NCBI GenBank assembly: GCA_938045195.1
Contig: CALINC010000100.1
Coordinates: forward strand, 1 to 11,587
Reading direction: 5' to 3'
DNA length: 11,587 nt
Source of the DNA: an uncultured Treponema sp.
GTDB taxonomy: Bacteria; Spirochaetota; Spirochaetia; Treponematales; Treponemataceae
Shown here piece after piece: positions 1 to 5,549 of the stretch (within the stretch, counting starts at the first letter, position 1; each line of letters starts with the position of its first letter). The translations under genes were made by a program, and so were the position numbers. The notes beneath the pieces are model-generated. The model made no database searches. It saw only the letters and a program-made list of their open reading frames with translations, and was not told where the DNA came from.

Positions 1-233
1 CCGTAACTTTGCATTTCAATTAAATATGCGGCATTATCCCGCTTAAATGCGGAATTGACGTAGGGCAGAACAATGTCGTTAATTGCATCTTCGGCGACAC
101 CGTCTTTTACGAGCCGGCAGTATGCCAATTTTAAATTCTGTTTGTACGCAACTCTATCGATAAAAGGAACAAGAGGCGATAGACAAATGGAATCTGAAAA
201 TCTTTTATGCCCGTTTTGTGCGAATGCCCTTGA
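1..233 (-). pseudogene. partial minus-strand open frame, unidentified, probable gene remnant
   Basis: The minus strand is open for 77 codons from just after a TAG (complement of 234-236) to the left edge, where it continues out of the window. The product reads like a real protein: a stretch with LVPFIDRVAYKQ is followed by a helical-looking segment with KLAYCRLVKDGV and DNAAYLIEMQSYG. The frame has no ATG or GTG until a methionine four codons from the edge. A TTG at 128-126 and an ATT at 188-186 are the only alternatives, and I see no ribosome binding site before either. I do not recognise the family. The alternation of short helical segments vaguely recalls ankyrin-like helical repeats, but this is weak. 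The upstream stop lies inside the promoter of the next gene, so this is more likely a 5'-truncated remnant than a complete gene. An intact gene with an unusual start is possible. Confidence 0.35.
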
Positions 234-258
234 CTATATACACAAAATAATGTATTTT
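230..258 (+). promoter_or_regulatory. predicted sigma70 promoter of the Ig-like/IdeS-like lipoprotein gene
   Basis: A -35 element TTGACT at 230-235 is followed after 17 bases by TATTTT at 253-258, a 4 of 6 match to the -10 consensus. A start of transcription near 265 would leave a leader of under 20 bases carrying the GGAG at 270-273, eight bases before the ATG at 282. The -35 is good, the -10 is mediocre, and the exact -10 is uncertain in this AT-rich stretch. Confidence 0.5.
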
Positions 259-281
259 ATAAACATATTGGAGATTATTTT

Positions 282-2975
282 ATGATAAAAAAACACAAAT
301 TGATTGCCTTTTTTGTAATGGCATTTTTTCTATTTATGTCCTGTAATAACAATTATCTACATAAAACAAAACAAGTTGTTCCTGTTACGGGCATTGCCCT
401 TACACCAAATAAAGATAATATTTCCTTGGTAGCCGACACTAATCGTAAAATAGAAGCGCATGTTATACCCGACAATGCAACGGATAAAAAACTCACCTAT
501 ACTTCGGATAATGCAGAAATTGCGTCTGTAAATGCCGACGGGCTGATTACGGCAAAAGCGGTTGGAAGTGCAAACATTACGATTAAAGCGGCGGACGGTG
601 TTTCAAAAACGATAAAAATAACCGTTACCGCAGCGCATATAGCAGTAACAAGCATTGTTCTTTCTCCCGAGGAAAACACTGTTTCTTTGGTAAAGGGAAC
701 ATCCCGCCAACTGACGGCACAGGTAAAGCCGGAAAATGCAACCGATAAAACGCTTACCTTTTCGTCGAGCGATAATAGCATTGCGTCTGTAAATGCCGAA
801 GGCTTGATTACTGCTCATAAGATTGGCGAAGCGGTTATTACAATACAAGCCGCCGGCAATGTTTCAAAAGCAGTCAAGGTAAATGTTACTGCCGCACCCG
901 TTGCTGTTACGGATATTGTGTTTGATCCCGCGCTGCCCGCTAACCCGCTCCCCTTAAGCGTTGGAGGAACCTATCCGCTCCATGCAAAGGCACAGCCCGA
1001 AAATGCAACGGATAAAAAACTCACCTATACTTCGGATAATGCAGAAATTGCGTCCGTAAATGCCGACGGGCTGATTACGGCAAAAGCGGTTGGAAGTGCA
1101 AACATTACGATAAAAGCTTCAAACGGTGTTTCCAAAGAAATTACCGTAACCGTTACTACAGCACATATCCCTGTTACGGGTATTGCAATCACCTCCGGTG
1201 AAACTGCTATTTCTGTAGAGAATAAAGCTAGCCATCAAATCTATGCGTATGTTGTACCCGCAAATGCAACGAATCCGAGGCTTTTATACGATTCGAGTGA
1301 CTCAGAAGTTGCCTCTGTAAGTGACGATGGGCTGATCAGAACATACAGCGTAGGAAGTGCAACCATTACCATAATAGCAGCGGATAATCCGGCTCTATCA
1401 AAAAAAGTGACGCTAACCGTTACGCCGGCTACAGTCCGTGTTACTTCTATTGAATTTGAGGATGGGCAGCCTGCAGACCCTGTCGAGTTGACTATCGGCG
1501 AGGAGTATAAACTCAAGTTGAAAGTAATACCGGAGGATGCAACTAATAAAACGCTGATAATCACTTCATCTAATGATGATATAGTATGGCCGACTGGCGA
1601 TGGGAATCGCTCGATAAAAGCCTATCACGATGTCGGAGAAGCAACAGTAACCATAACCTCTGCGGATAATTCTTCTGTTATAAGAACAGTTCGTTTTAAG
1701 ACGAAGGAAAAAACCACAGATCCCTCAATTAGTATAGACAACCCAACCATCTCGTATGGAAGTGATGAAGCCGATGTCACCTTTACGGTAAAGACGCTCA
1801 ATGGAAAACTTAACTATACACCTGTAGTAGTAGGGGGCGGAGAAGAATGGGTAAACTTTGTTTCGAACGACGACACAAATCCGGCTGAAGATACGGTACG
1901 TTTGCACCTTAAGAAAAACAAAACCGTATGGAATAGAACTGCGTATATCAAATTTAAAGATAATAACACAAATGAATATATCATTTCCGCAGGTAAGCAT
2001 CTGGAAGTAACACTTACTCAAAAAAAGAATGAGACCCCGAACGTAACGATAAGGTGGGTACACGGAATAACGCCGCCTAATGAAGATGAAAAACATCAGG
2101 TCGAAATTCAAGGATCAAATCCACCGACCTATTGTGAAATACCTCATGTTTTTTATTGGTATGAAGCGGAACATACAAAATTCTTTAACACGCGAAAAAT
2201 GAATCCGACAGGTTCTCCTGCCGGCGGTCATTTCGATAGTAATCAATGTTGGGCAAAAACTTCTTCCAATATGCTGCATTGGTGGTTTGAACAGAACGAA
2301 AGCAATGTAAACCGGTACATAGCAAAGAAAGGTATAACTAAGGAAAATAATCCTGCTATGTACGAGATGTATAAACCTGTTTATACACGCGGACTTCCTG
2401 ATGATCAAGAGAACATAAAAAGCTCTATAGCAAATGAATTTCGTACGAAATGCGGAAACAGTCCTCAAGGTTCATATATACGTAATGGACTTAGGTGGTA
2501 TCTTTTTGGACTGAAAAATTTTGCAAAAGATAAAAATTACTCTCCGGAACTATTTAAGGATATTTTCGGCGTAGAAGAAGAAAATAATCCTATTGAAACA
2601 AAAGGTATTTATACAAGACAAGAATTCAACGATGTGCTTAAAAAAGCTCTTGCGTCTGATTCCAAAAAAGCAGTTGGAATAAACATACATGGCGATGCTA
2701 CCTACGGTCATGCCATAACGCTATGGGGAGCCGCTTTTGATGAAGAAGAAAATGTCATTGCCATTTATGTGTGTGATAATAACTTTAAGCCGAATAGAGT
2801 ATTTACTTATGGTATATATTATCAAAAAGACATCTATATCGATGCTGATGGAAATGTTCCCTATCTTATTCATTATGCTAATAATTTCTACGATAAGAAG
2901 AAACATGTCGGCGAAATAACCACCCTAGATAAGGGTGATGCACAATGGCAAAGATGGATTGATGCAAATCAATAA
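282..2975 (+). CDS. surface lipoprotein with tandem bacterial Ig-like domains and C-terminal IdeS-type (C66) cysteine protease domain, dentipain-like
   Basis: The 897-residue protein starts with a lipoprotein signal peptide: a basic start, a hydrophobic run, then FMSC with the lipidated cysteine at 21. Residues about 33-473 form five Ig-like modules of the BIG_2 type, each about 88 residues, with recurring NATDKxL, SDNxxIASVNADGLIT and VGSAxITI motifs. Residues about 480-582 form another beta-rich module, possibly BACON-like. Residues about 590-897 match streptococcal IdeS/Mac along their length: WVHGITPP at 592-599, QCWAKTSSNMLHWW with candidate nucleophile Cys656, GHAITLWGAAFD with His810, and YVCDNN with Asp832. 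His-Asp spacing is 22, as in IdeS (His262/Asp284). Lys639 may be the oxyanion-hole lysine (Lys84 in IdeS). IdeS cleaves IgG in the hinge; the related T. denticola protease is dentipain. The fold and catalytic residues are well supported; the substrate is unknown. The start is supported by GGAG at 270-273. The gene stands alone and ends at a strong terminator. Confidence 0.9.
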   Translation: MIKKHKLIAFFVMAFFLFMSCNNNYLHKTKQVVPVTGIALTPNKDNISLVADTNRKIEAHVIPDNATDKKLTYTSDNAEIASVNADGLITAKAVGSANITIKAADGVSKTIKITVTAAHIAVTSIVLSPEENTVSLVKGTSRQLTAQVKPENATDKTLTFSSSDNSIASVNAEGLITAHKIGEAVITIQAAGNVSKAVKVNVTAAPVAVTDIVFDPALPANPLPLSVGGTYPLHAKAQPENATDKKLTYTSDNAEIASVNADGLITAKAVGSANITIKASNGVSKEITVTVTTAHIPVTGIAITSGETAISVENKASHQIYAYVVPANATNPRLLYDSSDSEVASVSDDGLIRTYSVGSATITIIAADNPALSKKVTLTVTPATVRVTSIEFEDGQPADPVELTIGEEYKLKLKVIPEDATNKTLIITSSNDDIVWPTGDGNRSIKAYHDVGEATVTITSADNSSVIRTVRFKTKEKTTDPSISIDNPTISYGSDEADVTFTVKTLNGKLNYTPVVVGGGEEWVNFVSNDDTNPAEDTVRLHLKKNKTVWNRTAYIKFKDNNTNEYIISAGKHLEVTLTQKKNETPNVTIRWVHGITPPNEDEKHQVEIQGSNPPTYCEIPHVFYWYEAEHTKFFNTRKMNPTGSPAGGHFDSNQCWAKTSSNMLHWWFEQNESNVNRYIAKKGITKENNPAMYEMYKPVYTRGLPDDQENIKSSIANEFRTKCGNSPQGSYIRNGLRWYLFGLKNFAKDKNYSPELFKDIFGVEEENNPIETKGIYTRQEFNDVLKKALASDSKKAVGINIHGDATYGHAITLWGAAFDEEENVIAIYVCDNNFKPNRVFTYGIYYQKDIYIDADGNVPYLIHYANNFYDKKKHVGEITTLDKGDAQWQRWIDANQ
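474..589 (+). repeat. internal direct repeat, copy 1 (in Ig-like module 1)
   Basis: These 116 bases recur at 1002-1117 with two differences by my reading (527 T versus 1055 C, and 584 T versus 1112 A), a spacing of exactly 528 bases or two modules. Both changes are silent, so residues 65-103 and 241-279 are identical. The module between them is much less similar, which points to recent duplication or gene conversion between modules 1 and 3. Confidence 0.9.
1002..1117 (+). repeat. internal direct repeat, copy 2 (in Ig-like module 3)
   Basis: This is the partner of the repeat at 474-589, in the same frame and orientation. Homology breaks sharply at both ends: C473 versus A1001 on the left, and G590 versus T1118 on the right. 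This is what a gene-conversion tract inside a tandem domain array would look like. Confidence 0.9.
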
Positions 2976-2998
2976 GCCGCATTTATATAAACGATACG

Positions 2999-3040
2999 GC
3001 AGCCGTAAAAAGTCCCTGTGAGCTTTTTACGGCTGCTTTT
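2999..3040 (+). terminator. strong intrinsic terminator of the lipoprotein gene
   Basis: A perfect 14-base-pair stem (2999-3012 with 3023-3036) encloses a ten-base loop and is followed by TTTT at 3037-3040. It begins 24 bases after the stop codon. The short T-tract and AT-rich lower half are usual for this kind of signal. It separates the lipoprotein gene from the frr operon. Confidence 0.88.
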
Positions 3041-3241
3041 CAAAATACGTTAAAGAAACGCAGGTGTGTTTTGAAAAGGCGAATACATTCGTTACGGGAG
3101 TGTCCGCTTTTTTGTGCCTTTTTGAAGATAATGGCAGCCCCTTACAGGCAAAACGCTCCTCTAAAAAACCGATTTTTGTTTTTTATACAGTTATATTATT
3201 TTGGGTATGCGCAACTGTCTGTTTATCTGTTCAGAGCTATC
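3041..3241. other. gene-poor intergenic stretch before the frr promoter
   Basis: I see no convincing gene here. Two overlapping open frames exist on the plus strand, from a TTG at 3071 and across 3064-3339. Neither has a ribosome binding site or recognisable protein features, and the longer one runs through the frr promoter and leader. A weak A/T stem (3163-3169 with 3178-3184) is present. CTGTTTATCT at 3219-3228 repeats the right arm of the hairpin at 3325-3334, so part of this stretch may be an eroded copy of that repeat. Confidence 0.5.
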
Positions 3242-3269
3242 TTGACTTTCCTAAAAAAAACCGTATAAT
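3242..3269 (+). promoter_or_regulatory. predicted sigma70 promoter of the frr-uppS-cdsA-dxr-rseP operon
   Basis: TTGACT at 3242-3247 and a perfect TATAAT at 3264-3269 are separated by 16 bases. Transcription would start near 3276 and give a leader of about 107 bases holding two hairpins before the frr start codon. This is the only good promoter I see for the five-gene operon. Confidence 0.78.
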
Positions 3270-3293
3270 TATCTGTAATATAAATGAAAGTTT

Positions 3294-3358
3294 AGATAAA
3301 CAGTTCGGCAGAAATTCAGCCTCGCTGTTTATCTTGTGAGTTTGCCTAATCGGCAAAC
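3294..3358 (+). repeat. two-hairpin structured repeat in the frr leader
   Basis: AGATAAACAG at 3294-3303 pairs perfectly with CTGTTTATCT at 3325-3334. A second hairpin follows, GTTTGCC at 3340-3346 with GGCAAAC at 3352-3358 around a five-base loop. Bases 3295-3343 match 11539-11587 at 40 of 49 positions without gaps, so this is one member of a repeat family. It lies between the predicted transcription start and the frr ribosome binding site and would be transcribed. It may be a small dispersed element, a leader regulatory structure, or both. Neither hairpin has a T-tract, so termination is unlikely. Confidence 0.75.
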
Positions 3359-3382
3359 ATCGTATATTATGGGAGATGTTCT

Positions 3383-3937
3383 ATGAATGAAGTTCATGCT
3401 AATTGCGAAGAAAAAATGAAAAAAGCGGTTTCCGCACTAAAATCCGAATTTGATATGTTGAGAACAGGACGCGCTTCCGCTGCCATTTTCGATAAGATAC
3501 GCGTAAATTGTTATGGGCAGCCGACCCCGCTTAATCAAGTTGCAAGCGTGTCTATCCCCGAAGCAAGGCTTGTCGTAATTCAACCGTGGGATAAATCGCT
3601 TTTAACCGAAATTGAAAAAGCGGTTTTACAGTCAGACCTTTCGGTAAACCCCTCAAACGACGGAAAAATTATCCGTATTGCAATTCCGCCGCTGACCGAA
3701 GAACGCAGAAAAGATCTTGCAAAAAAAGCAAAAAATCTTGCAGAACAATCCAGGGTTTCAATCAGAAATATAAGACGCGACGGTATTGACGGACTTAAAA
3801 AACTGCAAAAAAACGGAGATTTGGGAGAAGACCAACAAAAGACGGCAGAAGATATGTTACAAAAACTTACGGATTCTTATATTGCCGAAGTAAATAAGGT
3901 TTTAGAAGTTAAAGAAAAAGAAATAATGGAAAACTAA
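3383..3937 (+). CDS. frr: ribosome recycling factor
   Basis: The 184-residue cytoplasmic protein acts with EF-G to split post-termination ribosomes. Its length is close to the 185 residues of the E. coli protein. The hallmark region MLRTGRASAAIFDKI lies at residues 25-39, followed by the domain II segment with PLNQVASVSIPEARLVVIQPWD (about 49-70) and the helix region IRIAIPPLTEERRKDL. RNIRRDGID carries the conserved Arg at position 132, as in E. coli. The start at 3383 has GGGAG at 3371-3375 seven bases upstream. It is the first gene of the operon; its TAA abuts the uppS ATG with no gap, suggesting translational coupling. In many bacteria rpsB-tsf(-pyrH) lies just upstream, but here that place is taken by the lipoprotein gene. 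Confidence 0.97.
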   Translation: MNEVHANCEEKMKKAVSALKSEFDMLRTGRASAAIFDKIRVNCYGQPTPLNQVASVSIPEARLVVIQPWDKSLLTEIEKAVLQSDLSVNPSNDGKIIRIAIPPLTEERRKDLAKKAKNLAEQSRVSIRNIRRDGIDGLKKLQKNGDLGEDQQKTAEDMLQKLTDSYIAEVNKVLEVKEKEIMEN

Positions 3938-4621
3938 ATGCTCCCTAATCCTAAACATATAGCCATTGTTATGGACGGTAACGGCAGGTGGGCAACAAAA
4001 AGAAAACTTCCCAGAATAGCAGGGCATGATGCAGGTTTAAAAACCGTAAAAAAAATTGTAAAAGCCGCTGCCGATTTAGAGATACCGTATATAACGCTTT
4101 ATATATTCTCGACCGAAAATTGGAAAAGGACAGAGCAGGAAGTAGGCTTTTTAATGGGTCTTATAAAAACTCATCTGAGTGCTGAATTTAATTTTTATTC
4201 CGAAAATAATTTGCGGGTCTTACATATAGGCGATATGGACGGATTACCTAAAGATATTCAAACTGAAATTATACAAGTAAAAGAAAAAACGGCTCATTTT
4301 ACCGGAACTTCCGTAATCCTTGCAATAAATTACGGAAGTCAAGATGAAATAATACGAGCAATAAAAAAAATACAGCCGGACGAATTGCTTAAAATGACAC
4401 CCGGACTATTTGAGACAAAATTAGACACGGCAGGAATCCCGCCTGTAGACTTATTTATAAGAACTAGCGGCGAAAAACGGCTAAGCAATTTTCTTTTATG
4501 GCAAAATGCCTATTCCGAATTATTTTTTTCGGACAAACTTTGGCCGGATTGGACGGAGCAGGATTTATATGAAATAATAGAAGCATATAAAAAACGGGAC
4601 AGAAGATACGGAAAGGCATAG
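3938..4621 (+). CDS. uppS: undecaprenyl diphosphate synthase (cis-prenyltransferase)
   Basis: This 227-residue cytosolic enzyme adds isopentenyl diphosphate units to farnesyl diphosphate to make the C55 carrier lipid used for peptidoglycan and other envelope polymers. The signature IAIVMDGNGRWA holds the catalytic Asp13 (Asp26 in E. coli). GHDAGL follows with His30, then FSTENWKR at 57-64. The C-terminal signature FIRTSGEKRLSNFLLWQ at 173-189 supplies Arg175, Arg181 and Ser183 for the IPP diphosphate, and AYSE gives Glu194; all match the E. coli residues in spacing. The third residue of RTSGE is Ser where E. coli has Gly (RTGGE). The start directly follows the frr stop and has only a weak GGA-type ribosome binding site, so coupling is likely. 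A hairpin-bearing gap of 76 bases separates it from cdsA. Confidence 0.97.
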   Translation: MLPNPKHIAIVMDGNGRWATKRKLPRIAGHDAGLKTVKKIVKAAADLEIPYITLYIFSTENWKRTEQEVGFLMGLIKTHLSAEFNFYSENNLRVLHIGDMDGLPKDIQTEIIQVKEKTAHFTGTSVILAINYGSQDEIIRAIKKIQPDELLKMTPGLFETKLDTAGIPPVDLFIRTSGEKRLSNFLLWQNAYSELFFSDKLWPDWTEQDLYEIIEAYKKRDRRYGKA

Positions 4622-4640
4622 AATTTTAAAAGGATTGAGG

Positions 4641-4669
4641 CTGTCTAAAAACTTCAGTTTTTAGAACAG
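4641..4669. other. near-perfect hairpin in the uppS-cdsA gap
   Basis: CTGT-CTAAAAAC (4641-4652) pairs with GTTTTTAG-A-ACAG (4657-4669) around a TTCA loop: twelve pairs with a single bulged A at 4665. No T-tract follows, so it is not a standard terminator. It sits inside the operon, 28 bases before the cdsA start, and could be an RNA processing or stability element or a small dispersed repeat. Confidence 0.65.
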
Positions 4670-4697
4670 ATCCGCATAAAGTATGGGAGCAGATAAA

Positions 4698-5549
4698 ATG
4701 AAAAAACTAATTGAAAGGCTGCTTATTTTTTTTGTAGGCGGACCGCTTATTTTATCTTCAATTTATTTTTTTCCTCATTATAATTTTTTACTGTATCACA
4801 TAAGCCTTATCATTGCGGCTTGTGTTTCCAATTTTGAAATTTATAATATCCTCTCGCAAAGAATACAAAGTTATCCGCCCAAAATTATGTGTATCTTCGG
4901 TACCGTTTTAATTTTAATTTCTTATTTTACAGGCTTACAGATTCTGCCTAATTTCTATCTTTTTGATGCTTTCGGTATCCTCATAGCTTTAATACTTATT
5001 TCAGAAATTCTATTTTCATTCGGAGGAATATTCACAAACAGCATTGCACGATTTACAACAGGAATTTTTATGCTGCTTTATCCATGGGGGCTTTCACTTT
5101 ATTTATCGGCACTTACCACACTCCCTCATCCGAATAAGGTTATAAGCACTTTTTTACTCATGGTATTTGCCTGCGATTCCATTGCGTGGCTATTCGGAAT
5201 ACTGTTGGGCGGAAATAATAGAGGTTTTATCAAAGCAAGCCCAAAAAAAAGCATCGCAGGTTTTATAGGCGGTTTTGCAGGGTCAATAGCGGCGGCTTTT
5301 TTAATTAACAAAATATTTTACAAAGAATTTGGAGACCATCTGATAAGGTTAATTATTATAGGAATTCTAACCGCTTTTGCCGCAATTTTAGGCGATATTA
5401 TAGAGTCTATTTTAAAGCGTTCTGCTGATGTAAAAGATTCCGGCACAATAGTACTCGGAAGAGGCGGTGCCTTAGATAGTTTGGATTCCGTGCTTTTGGC
5501 GGCTCCGGTTTTTTATGTTTCATTTAAGGTTTTAATGGGCGGCATGTAA
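4698..5549 (+). CDS. cdsA: phosphatidate cytidylyltransferase (CDP-diglyceride synthase)
   Basis: This 283-residue polytopic inner-membrane enzyme converts phosphatidic acid and CTP to CDP-diacylglycerol, the precursor of bacterial phospholipids. Hydrophobic segments fill most of the chain. The family core is at the C-terminus: SPKKSIAGFIGG at 181-192, GDIIESILKRSADVKDSG at 232-249, and GRGGALDSLDS at 254-264. The last motif differs from the usual GHGGxLDRxD, with Arg255 for His and Ser261 for Arg. I chose the ATG at 4698 because GGGAG at 4685-4689 lies eight bases before it, the same arrangement as at frr. An in-frame ATG at 4683 would add five residues but overlaps that ribosome binding site. 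The TAA overlaps the dxr ATG by one base (TAATG), which implies coupling. Confidence 0.93.
   Translation: MKKLIERLLIFFVGGPLILSSIYFFPHYNFLLYHISLIIAACVSNFEIYNILSQRIQSYPPKIMCIFGTVLILISYFTGLQILPNFYLFDAFGILIALILISEILFSFGGIFTNSIARFTTGIFMLLYPWGLSLYLSALTTLPHPNKVISTFLLMVFACDSIAWLFGILLGGNNRGFIKASPKKSIAGFIGGFAGSIAAAFLINKIFYKEFGDHLIRLIIIGILTAFAAILGDIIESILKRSADVKDSGTIVLGRGGALDSLDSVLLAAPVFYVSFKVLMGGM

Noticed and set aside
73..285. Plus-strand open frame of 70 codons before the lipoprotein gene
   Set aside because: It has no ribosome binding site or recognisable features, runs through the promoter of the next gene and overlaps its start. The minus strand of the same region looks more protein-like.
474..1117. 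CRISPR-like or mobile repeat array
   Set aside because: The repeats are in frame, encode Ig-like modules, and have only two near-identical copies with coding sequence between them.
497..2906. Several minus-strand open frames of 60-130 codons inside the lipoprotein gene
   Set aside because: They lie within a well-supported coding sequence and have no ribosome binding sites or known motifs; their repeats only mirror the Ig-like modules.
3163..3184. A/T stem with a T-rich loop as a possible second terminator
   Set aside because: The seven-pair A/T stem is weak, no gene ends nearby, and a strong terminator already exists at 2999-3040.
3064..3339. Possible small membrane protein between the terminator and frr
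   Set aside because: It has no ribosome binding site or family resemblance, and the frame reads through the frr promoter and the structured repeat.
4683..4697. Upstream ATG for cdsA at 4683
   Set aside because: It overlaps the GGGAG that is correctly spaced for the ATG at 4698, and nothing suitable lies before 4683.
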